Shown: one piece after another, positions 15,373 to 23,224 of the stretch
Numbering within the stretch: position 1 is the first letter of the stretch
How the letters are laid out: each line of letters begins with the position of its first letter
Source of the DNA: Longimicrobium sp.
GTDB taxonomy: Bacteria > Gemmatimonadota > Gemmatimonadetes > Longimicrobiales > Longimicrobiaceae
Direction of reading: 5' to 3'
Length of the DNA: 64,000 nt
Assembly (NCBI RefSeq): GCF_036388275.1
Contig: NZ_DASVSF010000065.1
Span: 1 to 64,000 of the forward strand
Translations under genes and position numbers: made by a program
Notes under the pieces: generated by a model
Seen by the model: only the letters and a program-made list of their open reading frames with translations
Databases searched by the model: none
What the model was told of the DNA's origin: nothing

Positions 15373-18300
15373 ATGACGGAAATGAAGCCGGGATTTCGTC
15401 TGCGTGATCGCTACATGCTCGTCCGCAAGGTCGGCGCGGGGCTCGCCGAGGTGTGGCAGGCGGTCGATCTGGACGATGACAGCCGCCCGGTGGCGGTGAA
15501 GGTGGCCGGTACCCGCGAGTTGAGCGAGGTGCTTCGCGAGGCGTTCACGCGCGAAACGGCAAGCCTGCAGCGGCTGCGGCATGAGCATGTGATCGAGCTC
15601 CGCGACTCCGGTGCCGACCCGGACGCGGGTCCGTGGCTGGTGCTGGAATGGGCGGACGGGGGCTCGCTGGCCGACCCGGCCGTCCGGGCGCGCTACCGCG
15701 ACGAGTTGGCCCTTGTCGAGCTGCTCCTGCAGTGCACCTCCGCCGTGCTTCACGCGCACCGCGAGAACATCCTGCATCGCGATCTCAAGCCGGCGAACAT
15801 CCTTTTTGATGGGGCGGCTCGGCCGCTCGTCGCCGACTTCAACGTAGCCAAGCTGCTGGGGCGGGCGTTTTCACTCTCCACGGTCCGGCAGCACTTCACC
15901 TGGGAATATGCCGCTCCCGAACAGCGTGCCGGCAAAGGCGCCACGGAGCGGAGCGACGTCTATGCCCTGGGGCTGATCGCCGCGGAACTGATGCTCGGCG
16001 AACTCACGGAGGATCACGAAGAGGTTCGCCGAAGGGTGCGCGCCTCCGCCTTCGGCGGCGACCTGCGCGGGATCGTCGACAAGATGCTGCTCCCGGCGGA
16101 GCCGAAGCGTCCGACCGCCGCGGAAGTGGTCGGAGAGCTTCGTGCGCTCGTGGAGCTGTCGCAGCACACGGAAACCGTGTACCTCCAGCCAGTTCCGCGC
16201 GCCCTCGACCAGTTTATCCGCGAGGCGCTGCCAGGAATGCCCATCGCTGAGGCACTGCATGCCCTCGGTGCCGACCTGGACGGCCTGCTCCACGTCGAGC
16301 CCGAGATGCGGCCGGATAAGCGGGGACGCCAGCAGTACGTGCTGATCGGCAGGCGATTCCGCTACTTCGCCGTGCCGGGAGACGACGCGTCGGAAACCCA
16401 GGCGTTGACGGTTACCGGACTGGTTCTCATCCCTCCGGAGCGGCGGGACGTCGCGCGGGCCGGGGCGGTGCCGATCACCGCGCGAGCGGTGGTGGTCGCG
16501 CCCACCGACCGGCCGCCACGCAACCGCTGCGTGGCACTCTTGGCCGACCTGCACGCGCAGGCGGTCCAGGAGCACGGCGCGGGTGAAGATGCGTCGCGCA
16601 CCCGGCGGGCACACCTGGCGCGCTGGGAGGCCTACCTGGAGATCGCCCGTGAGCAGCAAACCCGTGCCGAGCTCCTGGGCGAGGTGGCCGAAAGCGAGTA
16701 CCGGGCCGGAAGCGACCGCTTCCGATTCCGGCTTCGGCAGCTGCCCGCCGCGGCGCTGCTGGAAGAGCGGGAGCCGGCAGTCTGCTACGTAGCCGCCGGC
16801 GGCAAGAGCGTGAAGGTGGGCGTGGTGGTGGACGTGCGGGGCCGCGACCTGCAGGTAAGGCCCCACGACAACGTGGCCAAACAGCGCGACTTCCCCGCGG
16901 GCGGGCGGCTCCTGCTGGATCTTTCCGGCGAGCAGTGGACGCTTCGCCGACAGGAGGACGCGTTGCGCACGCTGCGCATAGACAACGCACGGCGCCGCGG
17001 CCTGGCCGACCTGCTCGCCGACCCCGGCCGGGTGATTCCGCCCCGGCGCCGCTCCATCGACCCGCTCCGGCCCGGCCTGGACGAGAGCAACCGCCGGGCG
17101 GTGGAGGTGGCACTCGGGACCGACAGCCTTTGCCTGATCCAGGGGCCGCCCGGCACTGGAAAGACCACGGTGATCTCGGAACTGATCGGCCAAATCTGCA
17201 AGGCGAGCCCCGGCGCGCAGATCCTGCTGGTGTCGCAGTCCAACGTCGCCGTAGACAACGTGCTCGAACGGCTGCAGGACCTGCTGCCCGACGTCAGCAT
17301 GGTGCGGCTGGGACGAACCGGCGCCATCGCGAGCACGTCTCGTCCGCTGGAGTTGCAGGTCCGGCTGGACGCACTCTCCGCCGACGTGTTCTCCTGTGCC
17401 GAGCGGGCGCACGAACGGCTCGGTCGGCTGCGCGAACTGGGGACAGCCGGGCTGGAGGTGCTCGTCGGAGAGTTGGAGCAACCCGACGGAAATCGTGACG
17501 CAGTCCTCGACGCCGAGCGCCGGGCCACGGCCCTGGTCGGCGCTGGAGGTGCGTCACGGCGCGAACTGGTGGCGCGGCTTCGAACCGCGCAACGGCTCCT
17601 GGCTTCCGGGCCGGCCCACCTGGATGCCTGCGCAACGCTGCAGTTGACGTGGATGGACCGTGCTCGCGGCGCGCTGGATTTGGAGCGCCACCTGTTGCGC
17701 CGCGCCCAAGTCGTCGCGGGCACCTGCGTCGGGTTCATGCGGAACCACACGGCCGCCGACCTCCCGTACGACTGGGTCATCGTGGACGAGGCGGGGCGAG
17801 CGAGCGCTCCCGAACTCCTGGTTCCCCTGGTCCGCGGACAACGCTTCGTCCTGGTGGGGGACCACCGGCAGCTTCCCCCGGTGCTGGACGACGAGGTCGC
17901 GGCGCTGGTCGCCGAGCGTGTCGGCGGGGGAGACGACCTGCTGAGGACGAGCCTGTTCCAGGAGCTGTTCGAAGCTGTGCACCCCGAGGCGAGCGTGCGC
18001 CTGGTGCGCCAGTACAGGATGCATCCCGAGATCGGCGAGCTCATCTCCTCGAGCTTCTATCCCGACGGGCTCCAGCACGGCGTCTCCGAGGCGGATCGTG
18101 CGCGAGGCGCCGCCCTCCTCGGCAGTGCGGTTCGCTGGCTCGACACCTCGCAGGCGCGCGACAACGCCGAACGGCAGGCGAGCCCGTCCCGGATGAACCC
18201 CCTTGAAGTACGTGTCATTGTGCGCGAACTCAAGGCGCTGGACGACAAGACGCGTGGCTGTGATTCCCGGCTCACAGTCGGGATCCTGACCGCGTACGCC

Positions 18301-18648
18301 GCCCAGGCGGAACGTCTGCGCAGCGCCATTGCCGCGGAGGGAGGCGATAGCTGGACGGGAATGGACGTTCAGGTGATGACGGTCGACTCGTCGCAAGGCA
18401 AGGAGTTCGACGTGGTGTTCTACTCCGCGGTTCGCTCCAATCCCGGGCGCGAGCTGGGGTTCCTGGCGGACGAGCGCCGCCTGAATGTGGCGCTTTCCCG
18501 CGCGCGGGAGGCGCTGACCATCGTCGGAAACAACGAATCCCTTCGCGAAGCCCACCACCGCTTCGGCTACAACCCGTTCCGCTCCGTGACCGAATTTTTT
18601 CGCAAGGACCCCGTTCGCCGTCCGATGGTGCAGGTGGACGATGCTTGA
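15373..18648 (+). CDS. mkoA: Ser/Thr kinase-SF1 helicase fusion (MkoA-like, Mokosh type I)
   Basis: This is a 1,091-residue fusion. Residues 1-270 are a Hanks-type kinase: VAVK Lys, HRDLKPANIL (~134) and ADFNVAKL (~155, DFN instead of DFG). A linker of about 300 residues follows. Residues ~580-1080 are an SF1 helicase of the Upf1/DNA2 (COG1112) type: Walker A GPPGTGKTT (~592), VDEAGRAS (~803), GDHRQLPP, QYRMHPEIG (~880), DSSQGKEFDVV (~1003) and NVALSRARE (~1038). Kinase plus COG1112 helicase next to a phospholipase-D protein is the described architecture of Mokosh type I anti-phage systems. The phosphorylation target is unknown. The next gene overlaps it by 8 nt. Codon use looks somewhat less GC-biased than the core genes. 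Confidence 0.88.
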   Translation: MTEMKPGFRLRDRYMLVRKVGAGLAEVWQAVDLDDDSRPVAVKVAGTRELSEVLREAFTRETASLQRLRHEHVIELRDSGADPDAGPWLVLEWADGGSLADPAVRARYRDELALVELLLQCTSAVLHAHRENILHRDLKPANILFDGAARPLVADFNVAKLLGRAFSLSTVRQHFTWEYAAPEQRAGKGATERSDVYALGLIAAELMLGELTEDHEEVRRRVRASAFGGDLRGIVDKMLLPAEPKRPTAAEVVGELRALVELSQHTETVYLQPVPRALDQFIREALPGMPIAEALHALGADLDGLLHVEPEMRPDKRGRQQYVLIGRRFRYFAVPGDDASETQALTVTGLVLIPPERRDVARAGAVPITARAVVVAPTDRPPRNRCVALLADLHAQAVQEHGAGEDASRTRRAHLARWEAYLEIAREQQTRAELLGEVAESEYRAGSDRFRFRLRQLPAAALLEEREPAVCYVAAGGKSVKVGVVVDVRGRDLQVRPHDNVAKQRDFPAGGRLLLDLSGEQWTLRRQEDALRTLRIDNARRRGLADLLADPGRVIPPRRRSIDPLRPGLDESNRRAVEVALGTDSLCLIQGPPGTGKTTVISELIGQICKASPGAQILLVSQSNVAVDNVLERLQDLLPDVSMVRLGRTGAIASTSRPLELQVRLDALSADVFSCAERAHERLGRLRELGTAGLEVLVGELEQPDGNRDAVLDAERRATALVGAGGASRRELVARLRTAQRLLASGPAHLDACATLQLTWMDRARGALDLERHLLRRAQVVAGTCVGFMRNHTAADLPYDWVIVDEAGRASAPELLVPLVRGQRFVLVGDHRQLPPVLDDEVAALVAERVGGGDDLLRTSLFQELFEAVHPEASVRLVRQYRMHPEIGELISSSFYPDGLQHGVSEADRARGAALLGSAVRWLDTSQARDNAERQASPSRMNPLEVRVIVRELKALDDKTRGCDSRLTVGILTAYAAQAERLRSAIAAEGGDSWTGMDVQVMTVDSSQGKEFDVVFYSAVRSNPGRELGFLADERRLNVALSRAREALTIVGNNESLREAHHRFGYNPFRSVTEFFRKDPVRRPMVQVDDA

Positions 18649-20251
18649 TCCGCAGCAGGTCCGGGCGTTAGCCGAAGGGCTGAGCGGCTACGGGGCACTT
18701 CCCCCCTATGAGGCAGCGCTCCCGTTCTACGAGTGTATCTTGGAAGTACGGATGATGGTGCGCCACCCGCTCACGCCCCTGGAAATGGTGGTGCTTTCGG
18801 CGGTTGCTACCGGAGTGGACGAAGTAGACTTGATGGTGCTCGTGCTGGGCCTGGAGCACGGCATGGTCACCGACACCCTCGCCGATCTCCACAATGGCGA
18901 GTTCATCCAGCCGCGCTCGGCAGGAGAATCGCACCGGTTCTCCCTGACTGAAAAGGGACGAGAAGGGCATGACCGCGCGAGCGTGCTGCGACCGGAGTCG
19001 CTGCGGGTTCGCGCACTGTACGACGCGCTCACCGGGGACTGGGTGCCGCCCAGCCGCCTGGACTATTTGAATCCTGGCGACGCGGCCGGTCGGGGGCTGC
19101 ACGTCGTTCCGGCGAAGCTTTCCTCGCCCGGGGTGGCGGACATCGACCGCGGCGCCCTGGGCGAGGCACTCAAGGAGTCGCGGAAGCACAACGCCAAGGC
19201 CGTTCCCGACGCGGACCTCCACGATGTCGTCGAGGTGCTTCAGGCGTTCCGGGCGTACCTGCCGTGTGACGTAGCTGCCTTCGATTCGAACGACGCATCG
19301 CATGTGATCTTCCGCGTGCTGCAGGGCGGCAGGCGGATGACGGAGCACGAAGCCGTCCTGAACGCGCTGTTCCCCCGCATGCCGGAGATCCTTCCGTTTA
19401 CGGAGGCTCCCGCGCCGGCCCCTCTCGAAGCCGAACCCAGTCGTGCGTTCGCGGAAGCGATCCTGACGGAGGTGGATGGGCTCCACGACTCCGCGGCGGA
19501 AATCCAGAACCGTATCGCCGAAACCGCCGTGATCATTGCCGAAGCGGGCGCTGATCGGGCCGAAATCCAGCCCGCAACCACGCGCATGCAGCTGGAGGCG
19601 GTGCGTGCCGAACTCTCCGAACTCAGGCGGCAGTACGAGGAAGTTTCCGCCAGGCTTGCCTCCGTTCGCCGCATCGAGGTGCACGAGCACCGGCCGTTGC
19701 TCGTGAAGGCGATCGAGGAATCCCGAAGTCGGGTGATCGTAATCGCCCCATGGCTGCGGGACTTGGCTATGTCGGACCTGCTGAAGCCGATCCGCAAGGC
19801 GCTTGAACGGCCGGTTCACATCTACATCGGCTGGGGGTACCCGGACGATGCGAAAAACCCGGTAAAGGCAGAGCTGAACGAGTCAATGCGTCGCGAGCTG
19901 GAGCGGATGGCAAAGGAGCGCCATCCGGGGAAGCTTCATGTGACCAGGCTTGGCGACACCCACGAAAAGGTGCTGCTCTCCGATCGAAAGTTCATGGTGA
20001 TCACCAGCTTCAACTGGCTCTCGTTCCGGGGGGATCCGAAGCGGCCCCTGCGCCAGGAAACGGGGCTGTACCTGGAAATTCCGGAGAAAATAGACGAGGC
20101 GGCTTCCGTATTCCTGCAGCGGCTGGGCGTACCTCCCGAGAACCAGCCGTACGTTGCTGAAACTTCCTCCCTGGCACCGCCAGAACGTGAGGACAATGCC
20201 ACCCGCCTCGCGCGGGCAGGGTACTCGATCAAGACGCCACGTCGACCATGA
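18641..20251 (+). CDS. mkoB: Winged-helix/coiled-coil/phospholipase-D protein (MkoB-like)
   Basis: This 536-residue protein overlaps the end of the kinase-helicase gene by 8 nt, so the two are translationally coupled. Residues ~40-115 look like a winged helix (LTPLEMVVLSAVATGVDEVDL, HRFSLTEKGREGHD). Residues ~285-345 form a coiled coil (LEAVRAELSELRRQYEEVS). The C-terminal ~180 residues resemble a phospholipase-D nuclease: SRVIVIAPWLRDL, then H441-x-K443-x4-D448 in THEKVLLSDRKFMVITSFNW. Only one HKD motif is present, so dimerisation would be needed for a full active site. It is the predicted effector nuclease of the module. Confidence 0.85.
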   Translation: MLDPQQVRALAEGLSGYGALPPYEAALPFYECILEVRMMVRHPLTPLEMVVLSAVATGVDEVDLMVLVLGLEHGMVTDTLADLHNGEFIQPRSAGESHRFSLTEKGREGHDRASVLRPESLRVRALYDALTGDWVPPSRLDYLNPGDAAGRGLHVVPAKLSSPGVADIDRGALGEALKESRKHNAKAVPDADLHDVVEVLQAFRAYLPCDVAAFDSNDASHVIFRVLQGGRRMTEHEAVLNALFPRMPEILPFTEAPAPAPLEAEPSRAFAEAILTEVDGLHDSAAEIQNRIAETAVIIAEAGADRAEIQPATTRMQLEAVRAELSELRRQYEEVSARLASVRRIEVHEHRPLLVKAIEESRSRVIVIAPWLRDLAMSDLLKPIRKALERPVHIYIGWGYPDDAKNPVKAELNESMRRELERMAKERHPGKLHVTRLGDTHEKVLLSDRKFMVITSFNWLSFRGDPKRPLRQETGLYLEIPEKIDEAASVFLQRLGVPPENQPYVAETSSLAPPEREDNATRLARAGYSIKTPRRP

Positions 20252-20318
20252 GCTTGTCCGGCGCGCCGGCGGGGCCCTCCGAGTTGCTCCTTGTACAAGG
20301 CCCAGGTCCGCTCCTCCG

Positions 20319-20374
20319 CCGTGCTCGCCATTGTGCTTCGGTGCTGCGCGCGTGAGAATCAGGAAGCCGCCCGC
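20319..20374. repeat. Right 56-bp direct repeat of the defence module
   Basis: This copy differs from the left one by three substitutions and starts 67 nt after the stop of the PLD gene. The next chromosomal gene begins 30 nt beyond it. Confidence 0.93.
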
Positions 20375-20403
20375 CGCGCCCGAACCCCTGCCGTCGATCT
20401 TAC

Positions 20404-20976
20404 ATGGAAGCACTTTCCGCCGCCGCACTGGGCCTGGTGCTGGCCGCCTGCGCCGGGCTGCGCGCCTTTCTTCCCATCTTCAGCGCCAGCGTGGCGGCCT
20501 GGATGTCGGAGATGCCGCTGCCGCCCGCGATGGAGTGGCTGGACCAGCCGCAGACGATGGTGATCTTCGGCGTGGCGACGCTGCTGGAGATTCTGGGCGA
20601 CAAGGTGCCGCTGGTGGACCACGTGCTGGACTCGGTGCAGGTGGTGAGCAAGCCCGTGCTGGCCGCGCTCGCCGCGACGCCGTTCCTGTACCAGGTGTCG
20701 CCGGAGTTCGCGGTGGGCATCGGCATCGTGCTGGGCGCGCCCCTCGCGCTGGGGGTGCACGGCGCCAAGGCCACGGCGCGCGTGGGAAGCACCGCGACCA
20801 CGGGCGGGCTGGGGAACCCCGTGCTGAGCATGCTGGAGGACGTCGCGGCGGTGGGTGCCATCGTGCTCGCGTTCCTGGCGCCGCTGCTTGCGCTGTTGCT
20901 GGTGGCGGTGCTGCTGTTCGCGCTCTTCCGCTTCGCGCGCCGCATCCGCCGGTTGGCGCGACGCCAGCCGGGCTGA
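20404..20976 (+). CDS. DUF4126-type membrane protein
   Basis: This 190-residue membrane protein has four or five hydrophobic segments. The start MEALSAAALGLVLAACAGLRAFLPIF, the LGDKVPLVDHVLDSVQ segment and the GLGNPVLSMLEDVAAVGAIVLAFLAPLLA segment match the DUF4126 family as I know it. Function is not established for this family. It ends in a basic cytoplasmic tail (RFARRIRRLARRQPG). It begins just past the right repeat of the defence module, so its promoter may overlap that repeat boundary. Confidence 0.75.
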   Translation: MEALSAAALGLVLAACAGLRAFLPIFSASVAAWMSEMPLPPAMEWLDQPQTMVIFGVATLLEILGDKVPLVDHVLDSVQVVSKPVLAALAATPFLYQVSPEFAVGIGIVLGAPLALGVHGAKATARVGSTATTGGLGNPVLSMLEDVAAVGAIVLAFLAPLLALLLVAVLLFALFRFARRIRRLARRQPG

Positions 20977-21150
20977 ATCGCCTCGGTTCCGGATCGACAG
21001 AAATCGCGGGCGCTCGGGATCGGCCCTTCCCCGGGCAGACCTCTTTATGCCTCCTGGTGCGTTCTACCCATGCCGGACAGGATGTCGGAGAGCAGATTCA
21101 CCACACGCTCACACGACATCCGACAGAACCCGTACAGGAGATCGCCGGCC

Positions 21151-21600
21151 ATGGTTGCGACGGACGTGCTGCCCCCCACCATCGCGGCCACGCCGCGGCC
21201 GCTCCCCGCCGCGTGCGACTCCTGCGCGGACGCCGCCATGATCCGCGCGATGTACGACGCCTACGCGCGCCGCGACCTGCTGGACGTGTTCTCGTGCTTT
21301 TCGCCGGATGTCGTCATCCGCCAGAGCACGCACCTTCCCTGGGGCGGAACGTTTCGCGGGGTGGACGAGGCGCGCGGGTTCTTCGACACGCTCATGGAAC
21401 ACGTGGATTCGCGGTTCGAGGTGCAGGAGGTGCTGCCCGCGGGGGAACGGGTGATCGTCAGCGGGCGCACGCGGGGGATCGCCCGGCGCACCGGCACGGC
21501 GTTCGACCTGGGCGCCACGCACGTGTACGAGTTTCGCCGCGGCAAGGTGATCCGCATGGAGTCGTACGTCGACACGCCGGGGATGATCGCGGTGTTGTGA
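21151..21600 (+). CDS. SnoaL/NTF2-like protein
   Basis: This protein of about 149 residues has the small cone-shaped NTF2 fold pattern: IRAMYDAYARRDLLDVFSCFSPDVVIRQ, then FRGVDEARGFFDTLMEH, and the closing strands HVYEFRRGKVIRMESYVDTPGM. Such proteins bind or convert small hydrophobic molecules, but the substrate cannot be told. AGGAG lies 10 nt before the ATG at 21151, which favours it over the in-frame ATG at 21070. The N-terminal ~28 residues (Pro-rich, CDSCAD) are extra to the fold. Confidence 0.75.
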   Translation: MVATDVLPPTIAATPRPLPAACDSCADAAMIRAMYDAYARRDLLDVFSCFSPDVVIRQSTHLPWGGTFRGVDEARGFFDTLMEHVDSRFEVQEVLPAGERVIVSGRTRGIARRTGTAFDLGATHVYEFRRGKVIRMESYVDTPGMIAVL

Positions 21601-21609
21601 CCCCGTGGG

Positions 21610-21640
21610 TTGAGCGCGCGGCCCGAGTGCCCTATCTTTG
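21610..21640 (+). promoter_or_regulatory. Promoter of the tRNA-Lys gene
   Basis: TTGAGC (21610) and TATCTT (21633) are separated by 17 nt, and the tRNA begins 8 nt after the -10 box. The sequence TTG-N20-TATCTTTG also matches the TTG/TAnnTTTG promoter type of Bacteroidetes. Confidence 0.7.
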
Positions 21641-21646
21641 GGGCGC

Positions 21647-21719
21647 GGGTCGGTAGCTCAGTTGGTAGAGCACTCGGCTTTTAACCGATTGGTCCTGGGT
21701 TCGAGTCCCAGCCGACCCA
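21647..21719 (+). tRNA. tRNA-Lys (anticodon TTT)
   Basis: A 73-nt cloverleaf: acceptor GGGTCGG pairs with CCGACCC, the D-arm is AGCTCAGTTGGTAGAGC, the anticodon loop is CTTTTAA (TTT, Lys) and the T-arm is CTGGGTTCGAGTCCCAG. The discriminator base is A and the CCA end is not encoded. Confidence 0.97.
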
Positions 21720-21747
21720 TGTCGTTTCACAACGCCGGCTACGGCAG

Positions 21748-21776
21748 AAGGGCACCTCTTGCGGGGTGCCCTTTTC
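21748..21776 (+). terminator. Terminator of tRNA-Lys
   Basis: GGGCACC and GGTGCCC form the stem, with a TCTTGCGG loop, followed by TTTT. It ends about 55 nt after the tRNA. Confidence 0.85.
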
Positions 21777-21878
21777 CGTGCTCCCTGTCCATCACCGAAT
21801 CGAAAATTCGATGCTTCGCACCGTGCCGCTGTCGTGACCGCTGGCCGCTTGGTTCGCCACGCCCGGCCCTGAAGCGCG

Positions 21879-22376
21879 CTAGTTCCCCGTCTTCGGCTCG
21901 GCGTGGAAGATCTTGTTCATGATCTTCCACTCGCCGTCGATCTTCAGCAGGGTGAAGTAGTCCGTCAGGCGCGTCGTGGGATAGTCCAGGACGATCTTGG
22001 CGACTGCGGCGTTCCCCGTAACGTCCACGCTTTCGATCCACCGGCGGCGCTGCGACTCGTCCGCCGCGGGACGGCCGCTGGTGCCCGCGATGTACTCGGC
22101 GCTCGTGCGCTGGGTCAGCTGTCCGTCGCGGATGAACATCATCTTCATCTCGGGGTGCATCACCGCCGCGAACTCCGAGCCCAGCCCCGTCGCGTGGCCA
22201 TTCAGGTAGTGCTGCAGCGCGGCGCGGACCTCCGCCTCCTCGGCCGACACGGCGCGCTCGGGAGCGGGATGGGCACTGTGCGCCGCGTGCCCCGCGTGCG
22301 CGTGGGCGGGGGCCTGCGCGGCGGCGGGTGTGGCGATCACCGCCGCGGCAAGGGCAAGCATCAGCACGTTCTTCAT
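21879..22376 (-). CDS. Exported lumazine-binding/NTF2-like protein
   Basis: This 165-residue protein has a clear Sec signal (MKNVLMLALAAAVIATPAAAQ) and a His/Ala-rich linker (AHAHAGHAAHSAHPAP). An NTF2-like domain follows: EVRAALQHYLNGHATG, MKMMFIRDGQL, AAVAKIVLDYPTTRLTDYFTLLKIDGEWKIMNKIFHAEPK. The closing block matches the putative lumazine-binding family (Lumazine_bd_2), of unknown function. CAGGAGAGATCA precedes the ATG and fixes the start. The His-rich linker might bind metal, but that is a guess. Confidence 0.8.
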   Translation of the reverse strand: MKNVLMLALAAAVIATPAAAQAPAHAHAGHAAHSAHPAPERAVSAEEAEVRAALQHYLNGHATGLGSEFAAVMHPEMKMMFIRDGQLTQRTSAEYIAGTSGRPAADESQRRRWIESVDVTGNAAVAKIVLDYPTTRLTDYFTLLKIDGEWKIMNKIFHAEPKTGN

Positions 22377-22523
22377 TGATCTCTCCTGTGGATTCACGCT
22401 CGGAAATGCGGCCGCACCGCTAGGCGCCAAGCCGTGCTGGAGACGATACAATCCAGGCGTCTTGTCCGACAATGTGCAGGCCTGGCTGTGGCGATTAAGG
22501 TCCGGTTAGCGCTGACGAGATGA

Positions 22524-22653
22524 GCCGGCGCATGCCTCGGCCGCCCCCCATCCCCAGCCCTTCCCCCGCAAACCCCGCAGGGGAAGGGAGTCAGTATGGT
22601 GCACCACCCCGCCTCGGGTGCACCCAACAGCCTGTCATGAGGCCCAGGCGCGC
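22524..22653. repeat. Interspersed palindromic repeat, copy 1
   Basis: This ~130-nt unit begins GCCGGCGCATGCCTCGGCCG, contains the palindrome CCCTTCCCC...GGGGAAGGG, then GTATGGTGCACCACCCCG, and ends GGCCCAGGCGCGC. It is about 90% identical to the copy at 22856 and lies in an 848-bp gene-free gap. Confidence 0.9.
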
Positions 22654-22792
22654 TGAACCGGCCCGCACACGCCTCTGTGCGGGCCGAAGGATCCGGCTGC
22701 GGATACGTACAAGCCCGGGCGCGGCAGCGGTTACCGAAGCCGAGACCTCGGTTGCCGTGGGGCCCTCACCCGTCCTCGCTTATGCTCGTCCA

Positions 22793-22821
22793 CCCTCTCC
22801 CACAAACAGCGTGGGAGAGGG
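22793..22821. repeat. 11-bp perfect hairpin between the repeat copies
   Basis: CCCTCTCCCAC and GTGGGAGAGGG enclose AAACAGC. It resembles the palindromic cores of the flanking repeat units and may belong to the same repeat family. Confidence 0.85.
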
Positions 22822-22855
22822 GGTACACTTCAGTTGTGGTGGCGTTTCGACGTGG

Positions 22856-22987
22856 GCCGGCGCATGCCTCGGCCGCCCCCCATCCCCAACCCTTCCCCCG
22901 CAAACTGCGCGGGGGAAAGGAGCCAGTATGGTGCACCACCCCGACTGGGTGCACCCCACAGCCTGTCATCCAGAGGCCCAGGCGCGC
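22856..22987. repeat. Interspersed palindromic repeat, copy 2
   Basis: The second copy, in the same orientation, 332 nt after the first. Its palindromic core TTCCCCCGC...GCGGGGGAA differs from that of copy 1 yet stays self-complementary. Downstream, another hairpin (GTCCGC-GAAG-GCGGAC, 23117-23132) lies in the same gap. No gene is seen between 22377 and 23224. Confidence 0.9.
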
Positions 22988-23224
22988 CAGGGTCCTCAAG
23001 ATCCCTCGGTCGTCGCGGTCTGCGGTGTCAGGTAGGGCTCACCGTGGCCGCTCCGTCGGGATGACACCCATGCGGGGGCGCGCCACCCATGCGCAGAGTG
23101 CATCCGCAACAGGGTAGTCCGCGAAGGCGGACTTCGTGTGGTTGTTGCAGCGAATTCATTCGCCCGTGCAGGCCTGGGCTATCCCCCAGCCGGGGCACTT
23201 CCACGAAGTGGCCGCAGCCCTCCC

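Noticed and set aside
15185..15376. 63-aa rightward frame ahead of the kinase-helicase gene
   Set aside because: Its middle is translated from the 56-bp direct repeat, it overlaps the real start and has no protein-like features.
20154..21656. 500-aa frame across DUF4126 and NTF2-like genes
   Set aside because: It overlaps two better supported genes in another frame and has the composition of a shadow.
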